Source: Branchiibius hedensis (GTDB taxonomy: Bacteria; Actinomycetota; Actinomycetes; Actinomycetales; Dermatophilaceae). From it: a stretch of 64,000 nt of DNA. Below, piece after piece: positions 1 to 8,808 of the stretch. The notes under the pieces were generated by a model. It saw nothing but the letters and a program-made list of their open reading frames with translations. It ran no database searches and was not told where the DNA came from. Position numbers and translations under genes: made by a program. The DNA lies in NCBI RefSeq assembly GCF_900108585.1, contig NZ_UESZ01000001.1, positions 2,666,001 through 2,730,000 of the forward strand. Direction: 5' to 3'. Position 1 is the first letter of the stretch. Each line of letters opens with the position of its first letter.

Positions 1-2
1 TT

Positions 3-773
3 GCCGCCGGCGCCCTGGTCCTTCTCGGGTCGAACGTGCCAGCGCAGGTGTCGGTCGGCTCGACCAACTACCACTTCACAGATGAGGTGCAACAGTTCGG
101 AAAACCGACATTGACGACGGGGATCCCCACCGTGGCCATCCCGCCTCATCAGCACGCGTACGGCGCCTTCACCTCCAGCCTGGGGGCGGTGGCCACACCC
201 GAGACTGCGGCCCGGCTCGGCTGGGGCGACCATCTCACCTCCACGGCCCTCCTGGTCCGCAATCCGTCGGGAGCAATCCCGGCCGATGCTGAGAAGGCGA
301 TCAACGATCAGCTCACCAACAGCTCGTTCACGGTCGAACAAGGTTTCCAGAGCCAAATCGGCAACCTGGTCATGATTCTGCTCGGCTGCCTCCTGGCCCT
401 GCTGCTGGTCACCACACTGACGTCGACTGCCTTGGCAATGGCCGAGCAGCGCGCGGATGACGCAACGATGGCAGCGGTCGGTGCCACTCGGCGTACCCGA
501 AGGTCCATGGCAGCGGCACACGCCTACTGGCTCGCGCTCCTGGCCGCCTTCTTTGGGTCACTTGCTGGTCTGGCCATCGGGCAGGCGCTGGCCAAGTTGA
601 CCGTTGGCAGCCGGGCGGGCTCCGATGCCAGTTTCGCTCCGGACGCCACGGTATTCATCACCATTCCCTGGCTGCCGATCGCCGCCATCGTGCTGATCGC
701 TCCCTTGGTGGCTGCAGCGTTGGCGTGGTTGGCGATTCGCAAGGCGCCTAAGGTCACCCGCCGCGCGACGTGA
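3..773 (+). CDS. ABC transporter permease, FtsX-like, 3' part (partial)
   Basis: C-terminal about 257 residues of an FtsX/MacB-type permease; the reading frame is open to the left edge, so the true start lies outside the window (the GTG at 36 is internal). Visible are the end of a hydrophobic segment, an extracellular stretch, a TM helix (GNLVMILLGCLLALLLV), a cytoplasmic loop with QRADDATMAAVGATRRTRRSM, which is the typical 'rarelallralGas' motif of the family, and two more TM helices near the end. Such permeases pair with an ATPase that would lie upstream. Substrate cannot be told. The next gene starts 43 bases downstream with its own -10 box, so the two are probably separate units. Confidence 0.8.
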   Translation, partial: AAGALVLLGSNVPAQVSVGSTNYHFTDEVQQFGKPTLTTGIPTVAIPPHQHAYGAFTSSLGAVATPETAARLGWGDHLTSTALLVRNPSGAIPADAEKAINDQLTNSSFTVEQGFQSQIGNLVMILLGCLLALLLVTTLTSTALAMAEQRADDATMAAVGATRRTRRSMAAAHAYWLALLAAFFGSLAGLAIGQALAKLTVGSRAGSDASFAPDATVFITIPWLPIAAIVLIAPLVAAALAWLAIRKAPKVTRRAT

Positions 774-803
774 GCAGGCAACAGCCCCGAAACACGAGTC
801 GTC

Positions 804-809
804 TAGCGT
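804..809 (+). promoter_or_regulatory. -10 box TAGCGT of a leaderless transcript
   Basis: TAGCGT lies exactly 6 bases before the GTG at 816, so transcription would start at or next to the start codon. No Shine-Dalgarno sequence is present. The same TAnnnT-N6/8-start layout recurs at about ten other genes in this window. Confidence 0.5.
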
Positions 810-815
810 GGCGGT

Positions 816-1883
816 GTGGATGTAGCGGTGATCGGAGCGACCGGTGACATCGGACGACAGATCTGCGCGCAATTGATCGAACGCCGGGTGGTGCCGACGA
901 CCTCGCGGCTGCAACTGGTCGGCCGCCGCGGGGGTTCGTCGCAGACCGCCGCGCACGGGTTGCGGGCCGATCTGCGCGACGCCTACTCCGAGCACGCACC
1001 GCTGATCGACGTGGCCGTGGCCCCTGAGGATGTCGTGGCCGACGTCATCATCATGGCCGCCGGCGCCACCCCGCCCGCCGCGCCGGGGGCCGTGGTGGAC
1101 CGCCGCGAGTTGGCCGCCGTCAACGCTCGTGTCTTCACCCAGTACGCCGAGCGGCTGGCTGAGCACGGCGCCGGCCACGAGGTCATCATCGTGGTCTCCA
1201 ACCCGGTCGAACTCGCCGTCGGGATCCTGGCCAAAGCCCTGGGGCGCCACCGCGTCATCGGGATGGGCGCCTGGTTGGACACGCTGCGCTTCCGCCGCGA
1301 GATCGCCTCGACCCTCGGCTTCCCCCGGCAACGCATCGGTGGCTTCGTCGTCGGCCCGCACGGCGACGATCTGGTGCCCCTGTGGTCAACCGTCCGCGTC
1401 ACGGGTTTGACTGTGCCAGAGCGCAAGTCGGCTGTCCGAAGGGCGCGGGGTGACCGCTCCCTCGATGACTTCGACGGTGAGATCGCGGCGGCCAAGACCC
1501 GGATCGGCGAGGTCGCCTCCGTCGACATGACCGCCGCGTTCGCGGAGGTCTACGACTGGCCGCCGGATCTGCGCACCGTCACCCGACCGTGGCTGACCCA
1601 CCAGAGCGGGGCCAAGACCGCGTCCGGTACGGCGAACGCGACTGTCGAGTTGATCGACACCTTGTTCGACGGTCGGGAGATCGTCGTTGCTGGCCAGGTC
1701 CGCCTCGATGGCGAGATTTCGGTGGCCGGCCAACCGGTGCGTTCGGTGACGGGAGTACCGGTCGTCCTGGGACCAGAAGGCTGGAAGCAGGTGCTGCTGG
1801 ATGATCTCGCCCCCGATGAAGAACGTCGCTTCCGGGCCAGCCTCGACAAGACCGACGCCATGCTCGCGCAGTGGGAGTTGTGA
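816..1883 (+). CDS. malate/lactate dehydrogenase-like NAD-dependent oxidoreductase
   Basis: 355 residues. The Rossmann glycine motif GATGDIG is at residues 7-13, followed by IIMAAGATP and VVSNPVE, which match the LDH/MDH fold. GAWLDTLRFR gives the catalytic Asp and substrate Arg, and GPHGDD holds the catalytic His. It should oxidise a 2-hydroxy acid such as malate with NAD(P), in the cytosol. The C-terminal part is less typical of classical malate dehydrogenase, so substrate is uncertain. The GTG start is fixed by a -10 box 6 bases upstream. The stop is directly abutted by the ATG of the next gene, implying co-translation with the small ACT-like protein. Confidence 0.8.
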   Translation: MDVAVIGATGDIGRQICAQLIERRVVPTTSRLQLVGRRGGSSQTAAHGLRADLRDAYSEHAPLIDVAVAPEDVVADVIIMAAGATPPAAPGAVVDRRELAAVNARVFTQYAERLAEHGAGHEVIIVVSNPVELAVGILAKALGRHRVIGMGAWLDTLRFRREIASTLGFPRQRIGGFVVGPHGDDLVPLWSTVRVTGLTVPERKSAVRRARGDRSLDDFDGEIAAAKTRIGEVASVDMTAAFAEVYDWPPDLRTVTRPWLTHQSGAKTASGTANATVELIDTLFDGREIVVAGQVRLDGEISVAGQPVRSVTGVPVVLGPEGWKQVLLDDLAPDEERRFRASLDKTDAMLAQWEL

Positions 1884-2378
1884 ATGGACACCGACGAGAT
1901 CGGCTACGTCGCCTTCGTTCGCGGCGTCGACCGCACCGGCACCCTGACGTCCATCGCGACAGCCATCTCCACCCGGGGCATCAGCTGTGATTCTTTTGCC
2001 ACCAACGACTTTCGCAGTGGCACCGCTGCGATCACCGCGGTGTTCCGGACCTCAGAGCGACTCCAGCGGGCCTTGGCGCGCACGCTCGAGCGGCTACCCG
2101 CCGTACATCAGGTGACGATTCTGCCCCTCGCCGACGAACGGGTGCACGCCAGCGCCGTCCTTGCCTTCCCCGAAGGCCAGACCTTCTACCCGCCCGCGGA
2201 TGTGACGCTGCGCTGGTCCGGCGACCCCACCCGCGGTCAGCCGGTGCTGATGGAGGGGCAGTTCAACCAGGTGCAGGCCACCGTGGAGGCGGCCACCGCG
2301 AACGGCGCGAGCGTGGTGGCGACGGTGATCCTCCCTCCGCACGATCTCGAGGATCACGACGGTTCTGAGGATCTGTAG
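1884..2378 (+). CDS. small ACT-domain-like protein
   Basis: 164 residues. The first 75 or so residues (GYVAFVRGVDRTGTLTSIATAIS, then a beta-rich stretch) look like an ACT ligand-binding domain, the fold used by amino-acid regulated enzymes. The C-terminal half has no motif I recognise. It starts on the base after the stop of the dehydrogenase at 816-1883, so the pair is almost certainly one operon, and the ACT-like protein may modulate that enzyme. Function beyond the fold is inference. Confidence 0.65.
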   Translation: MDTDEIGYVAFVRGVDRTGTLTSIATAISTRGISCDSFATNDFRSGTAAITAVFRTSERLQRALARTLERLPAVHQVTILPLADERVHASAVLAFPEGQTFYPPADVTLRWSGDPTRGQPVLMEGQFNQVQATVEAATANGASVVATVILPPHDLEDHDGSEDL

Positions 2379-2453
2379 CCCCGGGCCGCTCCTCAAAAAC
2401 CTCGATCTCCTCAGAATCGGTGACCCACCTCGTGGACCCCGGCCTCCGTGTGT

Positions 2454-2481
2454 CATCATATGAAGACTTCTTCAAGTGATG
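2454..2481. promoter_or_regulatory. 28-bp near-perfect palindrome, probable ArsR operator
   Basis: Arms of 13 bases (CATCATATGAAGA at 2454-2466 and TCTTCAAGTGATG at 2469-2481) match at 11 of 13 positions around a 2-base centre. This is the 12-2-12 style of ArsR/SmtB operators. It ends 26 bases before the ArsR start at 2508. Confidence 0.75.
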
Positions 2482-2507
2482 AAGGCTGCGATCACAGGAG
2501 GCGGCGC

Positions 2508-2840
2508 ATGTCGGTCCCGCTCTATCAGGCGAAAGCCGAGTTCTTCCGCACGCTCGGCCACCCGGTGCGCATCCGGATCCTGGAGTTGCTGTCCGAACGC
2601 GAGCACGCGGTCCACGAGTTGCTCGCCGAGATCGGTGTCGAGGCCTCCAGCCTGTCCCAGCAGTTGAGTGTGCTGCGGCGCTCCTCCCTGGTCACCTCGC
2701 AACGGCGAGATGGCGAGGTCATCTACGCGATCGCCGTACCCGAAGTGAACGATCTGCTCCAGGCCGCCCGGCAGATCCTCTCGGCGGTCGCCGCAGAGCA
2801 GGCCGACCTCATTGCCCAACTCGCCCGCACCACCCACTGA
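2508..2840 (+). CDS. ArsR/SmtB-family winged-helix regulator
   Basis: 110 residues. The frame is open from 2448, but the ATG at 2508 is chosen because AGGAGG lies at 2496-2501 with good spacing and the upstream palindrome then falls in the leader. Typical ArsR features: FFRTLGHPVRIRILELL at the start, a recognition helix in EASSLSQQLSVLRRSSLV, then the beta-wing GEVIYAI. I see no Cys-rich metal motif of the CxC type, so the signal is unknown and may not be a metal. It precedes a SulP transporter by 7 bases and likely represses itself and that transporter. Confidence 0.85.
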   Translation: MSVPLYQAKAEFFRTLGHPVRIRILELLSEREHAVHELLAEIGVEASSLSQQLSVLRRSSLVTSQRRDGEVIYAIAVPEVNDLLQAARQILSAVAAEQADLIAQLARTTH

Positions 2841-2847
2841 AAGCGTT

Positions 2848-4563
2848 ATGAGCACCACCGCTGAATCCGTCACGCCGCTGCGTCGCGTGACCCGCCTGCT
2901 CCCCACCCGCGCCGACCTGGAGGCGATGCGAACCAACCCGCGCCGCGACCTGCTCGCCGGCCTGATGGTTGCGCTCGTCGCGCTGCCGCTCGCCCTCGGT
3001 TTCGGAATCAGCTCCGGAGCCGGGGCCGCAGCCGGAATCGCCACCGCGATCATCGCCGGACTCGTCGCAGCCGTCTTCGGCGGCAGCAACCTGCAGGTCA
3101 GCGGACCGACCGGGGCCATGACCGTCGTGCTCGTCCCCATCGTCGCAACGTACGGCGTGCCCAGCGTTCTGGTCGTCGGTGTCCTGGCCGGTGTCCTGCT
3201 CGTGATCCTGGCGCTGGCAGGGGCCGGGCGCGTCATGCGCTACGTGCCGGTCCCCGTCATCGAGGGCTTCACCATCGGGATCGCGTTGATCATCGGTCTG
3301 CAGCAGATCCCGGGCGCGCTCGGCGTACACGTGAAAGCCGACGGGGTCATCGCGACCGCGGTGCGCTCGGTGCAGGAGTGGTTCAAACACCCGCACTGGG
3401 CTCCGGTGCTCATCGCGCTCGCCGTGGCGGCGGCGATCCTGCTGCTGGCCCGGCTCCGACCGGGGATCCCGGTCGCCCTGCCCGCCATCATCGTGGTCAC
3501 CGTCGCCAACCTGCTGATGCACCTGGGCGCCGAGCAGATCGGCAAGATCCCCGCGGGTCTGCCCGCGCCGAGTCTGCCGGACCTGTCCCCGGGAACACTG
3601 AAGCAACTGGTGATCCCGGCGATCGCGGTGGCTGCCCTTGCCGCCCTGGAATCCCTCATGTCGGCCAGCGCGGCAGACGCGATGACGGTCGGGCAACGGC
3701 ACGATTCGGACCGTGAACTCTTCGGGCAGGGGTTGGCCAACATCGCCGCGCCGCTGTTCGGTGGCGTGCCCGCGACCGGCGCGATCGCCCGCACTGCCGT
3801 CAACGTGAAGACCGGTGCGCATTCCCGCCTGGCCGCCATCACGCACTCACTGCTGCTGCTCGTGGTGGTCCTGGTCGCGGGTGGCCTGGTCGGCAAGATC
3901 CCGCTGGCAGCGCTCGCCGGAGTGCTGATCGCCACGGCCGTCAGCATGGTCAGCGTCTCCAGCGTCCGCACCCTGCTGCGAGCCACGAAACAGGACGCCG
4001 CGGTCCTGGCGATCACCGCCATTGCCACCGTCGCCCTGGACCTGGTCGAGGCAGTCATCATCGGCATGATCGTGGCCGGCGGCCTAGCCCTGAAACAGGT
4101 CGCTGCGAGCGCCGCGGTCAGCACCGAAGACGTTGCCACCCTTGCGGATTCGCGCGCCGACGATATGGAGCGGGAGCACCTGCTCGATGAGCACATCGTG
4201 GTCTACCGCTTGGAAGGACCGCTGTTCTTCGCCGCCGCCCACGACTTCCTGCTAGAGCTGACCCGGGTCAGCGACGTGCGGGTCGTGATCCTGCGAATGG
4301 CGCACCTGACGGCGATCGACGCGACCGGCGCCGCGACCCTGTCCGATGTGATCACCCGCCTGGAACGTCGTGGCATCACGGTGATGCTGTCCGGCGTGCG
4401 ACCCGAGCACGCCGCGATCCTGCAGGGGCTGGGGGTCTACGACACCATCAGCCACGAGCGGCACATCTTCGACACCACTCCCACCGCGATCGCGCACGCC
4501 CGGCTGCACGCCTCGCGGGTCCCGCACGATCCGGGCTCTGCAGTGGAGAACGTCACCGCCTGA
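2848..4563 (+). CDS. SulP-family anion transporter with STAS domain
   Basis: 571 residues from the ATG at 2848. An N-terminal hydrophobic region of about 10-12 TM segments carries SulP motifs (LPLALGFGISSGAGAAAGIATAIIAG, GPTGAMTVVLVPI, ATGAIARTAVN). The C-terminal 110 residues form a STAS domain (VVYRLEGPLFFAAAHDF, VILRMAHLTAIDATGAATL). Family members move sulfate, bicarbonate or other anions across the membrane; the substrate cannot be set from sequence. It follows the ArsR gene by 7 bases without a clear Shine-Dalgarno sequence, so translation is probably coupled. A bicarbonate or sulfate role is inference only. Confidence 0.88.
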   Translation: MSTTAESVTPLRRVTRLLPTRADLEAMRTNPRRDLLAGLMVALVALPLALGFGISSGAGAAAGIATAIIAGLVAAVFGGSNLQVSGPTGAMTVVLVPIVATYGVPSVLVVGVLAGVLLVILALAGAGRVMRYVPVPVIEGFTIGIALIIGLQQIPGALGVHVKADGVIATAVRSVQEWFKHPHWAPVLIALAVAAAILLLARLRPGIPVALPAIIVVTVANLLMHLGAEQIGKIPAGLPAPSLPDLSPGTLKQLVIPAIAVAALAALESLMSASAADAMTVGQRHDSDRELFGQGLANIAAPLFGGVPATGAIARTAVNVKTGAHSRLAAITHSLLLLVVVLVAGGLVGKIPLAALAGVLIATAVSMVSVSSVRTLLRATKQDAAVLAITAIATVALDLVEAVIIGMIVAGGLALKQVAASAAVSTEDVATLADSRADDMEREHLLDEHIVVYRLEGPLFFAAAHDFLLELTRVSDVRVVILRMAHLTAIDATGAATLSDVITRLERRGITVMLSGVRPEHAAILQGLGVYDTISHERHIFDTTPTAIAHARLHASRVPHDPGSAVENVTA

Positions 4564-4596
4564 GTGACCAATCCCGCACCAGCGCTGATACGTTCA

Positions 4597-4672
4597 ACTC
4601 ACGACACGGGGTGCCCCGCCGGGGCTGAGATCACACCCGTCGAACCTGATCGAGTTCGTACTCGCGAAGGGA
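4597..4672 (+). ncRNA. TPP riboswitch (THI element)
   Basis: Contains the conserved THI elements in order: ACACGGGGTGCC, GGCTGAGATCACACCC, GAACCTGATC, then GCGAAGGGA closing the structure. It lies directly upstream of thiM. The AAGGGA at the 3' end is also the best ribosome-binding sequence for the ATG at 4682, so ligand binding can plausibly hide it and block translation. Confidence 0.93.
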
Positions 4673-4681
4673 TTGTCCACG

Positions 4682-5521
4682 ATGTCCGTGCATTCGCGCA
4701 CCCCACTGTTCGACGCCACTCCCCCACCCGGCGAGGCCCTCAGCCGGCTGCGCTCGACGCGTCCGCTGACCCAGTGCATCACCAACGCGGTGGTCACGAA
4801 CTTCACGGCGAACGTGCTCCTCGCCCTCGGCGCGACCCCGGCGATGACCGATGTCCCGACCGAGGCCGGGCCGTTCGCCGCCATTGCCGATGGCGTGCTG
4901 ATCAATCTGGGTACGCCGCACGCCGAGCAACGGGCCGCCGCCCGGGAGGTGCCGCCGGCCACCCGCCGGTGGGTGTTGGACCCGGTCGCCGTCGGCTCGC
5001 TGCCGGTCCGGACTGCGCTCGCTGCTGAGCTACTCGACCAGGGACCGGCGATCATCCGCGGCAATCCCTCGGAGATCCTGGCGCTCGCCGGTGCCGGTAC
5101 GGGTGGCCGCGGCGTGGACTCCATCGACACACCCGACGCTGCTGCCGAGGTCGCAGTGCACCTTGCGCGCCGCTCGGGCGCAGTCGTCGCGGTCTCCGGA
5201 CCGATAGACCTGGTCACCGACGGTGACGAGGTGGTCCGGGTGCACGGTGGCGACGCACTGTTGACGCTGGTGACCGGCGGTGGCTGCTCGCTCGGAGCGA
5301 CGATGGCCGCCTTCCTCGGGGTCGCCGCACCGCTCACCGCAGCGGTCACCGCGTCGCTGGTGCATGCGGTGGCGTCGGAGACCGCGGCACGCAACAGCCA
5401 CGGCCCGGGTTCGTTCACGGTGGCCTTCCTCGACGCTCTCTGCGCCCTGGACCCGACGGAGCTCGACGCAGAAGGTCGGCTCACGCGCGGTCGGACCCTC
5501 GTCGCTGGTGGTGCGCGATGA
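4682..5521 (+). CDS. thiM: hydroxyethylthiazole kinase ThiM
   Basis: 279 residues. ThiM phosphorylates 4-methyl-5-(2-hydroxyethyl)thiazole, salvaging the thiazole half of thiamine. Family motifs: [27 protein letters not shown] near the N-terminus, [29 protein letters not shown], and the ATP-site/catalytic loop TGGGCSLGA. The ATG at 4682 is preferred over a TTG at 4673 because the purine-rich AAGGGA at 4667-4672 has normal spacing only to the ATG. It is the first gene of a thi operon under a TPP riboswitch and overlaps thiE by four bases (ATGA). Confidence 0.95.
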   Translation: MSVHSRTPLFDATPPPGEALSRLRSTRPLTQCITNAVVTNFTANVLLALGATPAMTDVPTEAGPFAAIADGVLINLGTPHAEQRAAAREVPPATRRWVLDPVAVGSLPVRTALAAELLDQGPAIIRGNPSEILALAGAGTGGRGVDSIDTPDAAAEVAVHLARRSGAVVAVSGPIDLVTDGDEVVRVHGGDALLTLVTGGGCSLGATMAAFLGVAAPLTAAVTASLVHAVASETAARNSHGPGSFTVAFLDALCALDPTELDAEGRLTRGRTLVAGGAR

Positions 5522-6174
5522 AGGCCGATCTGTCGTTGCACCTGGTCACCGACGACCGTTTGCCGTTGGCGCGCCTGCTCGAGGTCGCCGAGCAGGCCGT
5601 GGCGGGCGGCGTGACCGTCGTCCAGCTACGCGCGAAGTCGGCGTCCGCCCGCGACCAGGTCGCTGCGCTGGTCTCCTTGTCGGCGCTGCTGCGCGGGTCG
5701 GCAGCGTTGATCGTCAACGACCGCGTCGACGTTGCACTGGCTGCTCGCGACGCCGGTGCGCAGATCGACGGCGTGCACCTGGGTCAGCAGGACGTGTCCC
5801 CCGTGACCGCTCGACGTCTTCTCGGCAGCGGTGCGCTCGTGGGCTGGAGCGCCTCGCGGACGAGCGAACTCACCGCCCTTCCGGCGGGCACCGTCGACTA
5901 TCTCGGGGTGGGCGCCGTGCACCCGACCTCCACCAAACCGGACCATCCACCGGCTCTGGGAGTCAACGGTTTCGGCGCGTTTGCGTCGGCTGCGTCGCCC
6001 GTGCCGTGCGTCGCGATCGGCGGGATCGGCACCGCCGATGTCGGCCCCCTTCGCGCAGCCGGCGCGGCTGGTGTGGCCGTGGTCAGCGCCATCTGCTCCG
6101 CAGACGATCCGCGGGCGGCGGCAACCGCACTGCGATCCCGTTGGGACGCAGCGGCTTTGGCGAGTGCACGGTGA
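5518..6174 (+). CDS. thiE: thiamine-phosphate synthase ThiE
   Basis: 218 residues. Joins the pyrimidine diphosphate and thiazole phosphate to thiamine phosphate. TIM-barrel motifs are clear: [27 protein letters not shown]-type segment (here [19 protein letters not shown]), [35 protein letters not shown] and CVAIGGIG. Start overlaps the thiM stop (ATGA) and the stop overlaps the next start (GTGA), so translation of the three genes is coupled. Confidence 0.95.
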   Translation: MKADLSLHLVTDDRLPLARLLEVAEQAVAGGVTVVQLRAKSASARDQVAALVSLSALLRGSAALIVNDRVDVALAARDAGAQIDGVHLGQQDVSPVTARRLLGSGALVGWSASRTSELTALPAGTVDYLGVGAVHPTSTKPDHPPALGVNGFGAFASAASPVPCVAIGGIGTADVGPLRAAGAAGVAVVSAICSADDPRAAATALRSRWDAAALASAR

Positions 6175-7643
6175 CCGCCATCCCCCGGGTCCTGAGCATC
6201 GCCGGTACCGACCCCACCGGCGGGGCAGGCTTGCAAGCTGACCTCAAGAGCATCGGTGCGCTTGGCGGCTACGGCATGGGCGTGGTGACCGCACTGGTCG
6301 CGCAGAACACCTGCGGGGTGCGCGCCGTGCACGTCCCGCCGGTCTCGTTCCTGGCCGAACAACTCGACGCGGTGTCCGATGACGTCACCATCGACGCGGT
6401 CAAGCTGGGCATGCTGCACTCGGCGCCCCTGATCGAGGTCATCGCCGCATGGCTCGCCCGGGTCCGGCCACCTGTCGTGGTGCTCGACCCGGTCATGGTC
6501 GCCACCAGCGGGGACCGGCTGCTCGACGCAGAGGCGGAGGACGCCGTACGTCGATTGTGCAACCTGGCGGACCTGGTCACTCCCAACCTGCCCGAGCTGG
6601 CGGTGCTCGTCGAGCAGGAGCCCGCAAGCACGTGGGCGGACGCGATCGACCAGGCGCGCTTCCTGGCGTCCAGCAGCGACACCACAGTGCTTCTCAAGGG
6701 TGGCCACCTCACCGGCGACGGTGCCTGCCCCGACGCGATCGTCACGACTGACGGAGTGCATGAAGTGCTGGGTCGTCGCGTGACGACGACGAACACACAC
6801 GGCACGGGCTGCTCGCTGTCATCGGCGATGGCGACCCTGGCCGCGTCCGGCCTGTCGTGGTCGTCGGCGCTCGACCGAGCCAAGGAGTGGCTCACCGGTG
6901 CGCTCGAGAATGGTGCTGCGCTCGATGTCGGACACGGACATGGTCCCGTGGATCACTTCCACGAACTGCGTTCCCAGCCAGCGGGTTTCGACTCGTGGAC
7001 CGAGTCGCGTTGGGCGGCGACCGCACCCATCCGGGCGGCTGTCGATGCCTGCGCGTTCGTGGTCACGCTCGGCGACGGAACCCTGGATCGCGACCAATTC
7101 CATTGGTACCTCGCGCAAGACGCGTACTACCTCGGCGAGTATTCGCACCTCCTGGCCCGGGCCAGCACGCTGGCGCCGACCCGTGAGGAGCAGGTGTTCT
7201 GGGCGCGGGGAGCCGCCGCCGCGCTCGAGGAGGAGGCCGCCCTACACCGTTCCCATGTTGGCGACGGACCGGTCGCGGCGTCGGCGACCACGTTGGCGTA
7301 CGTGGGTCACCTGCACGCAACCTCCGGGGAGTACGCCGAACTCGTGGCCGCGCTGCTGCCGTGCTACTGGCTGTACGCCGACGTGGGTGAGCGCTTGCGC
7401 GCCCTGGACCACGAGGGGCACGCGTTCCACGACTGGTTGGGCACGTACGGCGATCCCGCCTTCGCGCAGGCCGCGCGCCAGGCGACGGCGATCGTCGAGC
7501 GCGCCGCCCAGGAGGCGCCCGCCGCCGTCCGGCAGCGCATGGTCGATGCGTTCGACCGGTCGATGGCGCACGAGCTGGCGTTCTTCGAAGCACCGCTCAA
7601 CCAGGCGCCCACGGCAGAAAAGGTGCTCACCGCCCACCACTAG
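6171..7643 (+). CDS. thiD: fused HMP(-P) kinase ThiD and thiaminase-II-like TenA
   Basis: 490 residues, two domains. Residues 1 to about 260 are ThiD: LSIAGTDPTGGAGLQADLKSI, VKLGML, VVLDPVMVATSG, TPNLPE and the anion-hole loop THGTGCSLSSA; it phosphorylates hydroxymethylpyrimidine twice. Residues about 275-490 are TenA, with FVVTLGDGTLDRDQFHWYLAQDAYYL, the catalytic-Cys segment LLPCYWLYADVG and MAHELAFFEA; TenA hydrolyses damaged pyrimidines to HMP for salvage. The fusion therefore links pyrimidine recovery with its activation. The GTG start overlaps the thiE stop. No thiC or thiG is in view, so the operon reads as salvage. Confidence 0.93.
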   Translation: MTAIPRVLSIAGTDPTGGAGLQADLKSIGALGGYGMGVVTALVAQNTCGVRAVHVPPVSFLAEQLDAVSDDVTIDAVKLGMLHSAPLIEVIAAWLARVRPPVVVLDPVMVATSGDRLLDAEAEDAVRRLCNLADLVTPNLPELAVLVEQEPASTWADAIDQARFLASSSDTTVLLKGGHLTGDGACPDAIVTTDGVHEVLGRRVTTTNTHGTGCSLSSAMATLAASGLSWSSALDRAKEWLTGALENGAALDVGHGHGPVDHFHELRSQPAGFDSWTESRWAATAPIRAAVDACAFVVTLGDGTLDRDQFHWYLAQDAYYLGEYSHLLARASTLAPTREEQVFWARGAAAALEEEAALHRSHVGDGPVAASATTLAYVGHLHATSGEYAELVAALLPCYWLYADVGERLRALDHEGHAFHDWLGTYGDPAFAQAARQATAIVERAAQEAPAAVRQRMVDAFDRSMAHELAFFEAPLNQAPTAEKVLTAHH

Positions 7644-7667
7644 CGCTGGTTGCGCCGCAAACGGGGG

Positions 7668-8771
7668 TCAGCCGAGCACCTCGGTGAGTGATCGGCGTAT
7701 GTCGGCCGCCAGCTTCTCGTCGCCCATCCCCTGGGCGGCCAGCCACTGATCGTCGTCGTACGTCGAGGTGTAGCGATGCCCGTCGTCGCACAGCAACGTC
7801 ACGATCGAGCCTTCGACCCCGGATGCGGCCATCTCGGCGGCGAGCACCGCGGCCGCGACCAGATTGGTCCCCGTCGACGGTCCGGCCACCCGGCCCATCC
7901 GGGAGCGCAGATAGCGCATCGCTTCGACGGACGCGCGGTCCGGCACCCGGATCATCCGGTCCACCACCGACGGCAGGAAGCTCTCCTCCATCCGCGGCCG
8001 GCCGATTCCTTCGATCCGCGACGCCGTTCCGGTGGTCGCCGGATCGTTGCGCGACCAGCCCTCGAAGAACGCCGATCCTTCCGGATCTGCGACGCACAGC
8101 TTCGTCGCGGCGCCGGTGTAGCGCAGATAGCGTCCGATCGTCGCACTCGTGCCGCCGGTGCCCGCACTCACCACGATCCACGTCGGCTCAGGGTGTGGCT
8201 CACGCACCATCTGCCCGAAGATCGACTCCGCCACGTTGTTGTTGCCGCGCCAGTCGGTGGCCCGCTCAGCGAAGGTGAACTGGTCCATGTAGAACCCACC
8301 GGTTTCCTGGGCCAAAGCCCGGGCGGCGGCGTAGATGTCACCGGCGGAGTCGACGCGATGGCACGCCCCGCCGTACTGCTCGATCAACGCCAACTTCGCC
8401 GGCGACGTCGAGGCCGGGACCACCGCAATGAACGGCAGACCGAGCAGTTGCGCGAAGTACGCTTCGCTGACTGCCGTTGAGCCACTTGAGGATTCGATGA
8501 TCGTCTGACCCTCGTGGATCCAGCCGTTGCACAGCGCGTAGAGGAACAGCGAGCGCGCCAGCCGGTGCTTCAGACTGCCCGTGGGCAGGGTGGACTCGTC
8601 CTTCAGATAGAGATCGACGCCGCGGCACCGGGGCGAAGGGAAGCGCAGCAGGTGAGTGTCCGAGGACCGCGTCGCGTCGGCCTGGACCGCGCGCACCGCC
8701 TGGCGCACCCACGCCCGGTTGCTCTCGTCGTACCGATCGATGTCCTGCACCAACTCACCAAGGCTCCCCAC
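7668..8771 (-). CDS. Cds1-like PLP-dependent cysteine desulfhydrase/synthase-family enzyme
   Basis: 367 residues, fold-type II PLP enzyme. The Schiff-base Lys is in [11 protein letters not shown] near residue 65, followed by the Ser/Gly-rich [12 protein letters not shown] and the phosphate loop [12 protein letters not shown]. The overall layout resembles mycobacterial Cds1, which releases sulfide, ammonia and pyruvate from cysteine, rather than a biosynthetic CysK; this assignment is from memory of the family. The GTG start has GACAAT 6 bases upstream on the same strand, fitting a leaderless mRNA. It is convergent with the thi operon and divergent from lutA. Confidence 0.78.
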   Translation of the reverse strand: MGSLGELVQDIDRYDESNRAWVRQAVRAVQADATRSSDTHLLRFPSPRCRGVDLYLKDESTLPTGSLKHRLARSLFLYALCNGWIHEGQTIIESSSGSTAVSEAYFAQLLGLPFIAVVPASTSPAKLALIEQYGGACHRVDSAGDIYAAARALAQETGGFYMDQFTFAERATDWRGNNNVAESIFGQMVREPHPEPTWIVVSAGTGGTSATIGRYLRYTGAATKLCVADPEGSAFFEGWSRNDPATTGTASRIEGIGRPRMEESFLPSVVDRMIRVPDRASVEAMRYLRSRMGRVAGPSTGTNLVAAAVLAAEMAASGVEGSIVTLLCDDGHRYTSTYDDDQWLAAQGMGDEKLAADIRRSLTEVLG

Positions 8772-8777
8772 CCGATC

Positions 8778-8800
8778 ATTGTCTCAGCCGGGCGTACAGT
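8778..8800. promoter_or_regulatory. back-to-back leaderless promoters of the Cds1-like gene and lutA
   Basis: Only 37 bases separate the two start codons. On the minus strand GACAAT (8778-8783) lies 6 bases before the GTG at 8771; on the plus strand TACAGT (8795-8800) lies 8 bases before the ATG at 8809. No ribosome-binding sequence fits either gene. Confidence 0.45.
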
Positions 8801-8808
8801 GACAAACA

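Noticed and set aside
36-773. GTG at 36 as the start of the first gene
   Set aside because: The frame is open to the left edge and codes for the end of a TM helix, so this is an internal codon.
5280-7643. A 787-codon frame covering thiE and thiD
   Set aside because: The first 297 codons are out of frame with thiM and thiE; the real start overlaps the thiE stop at 6171.
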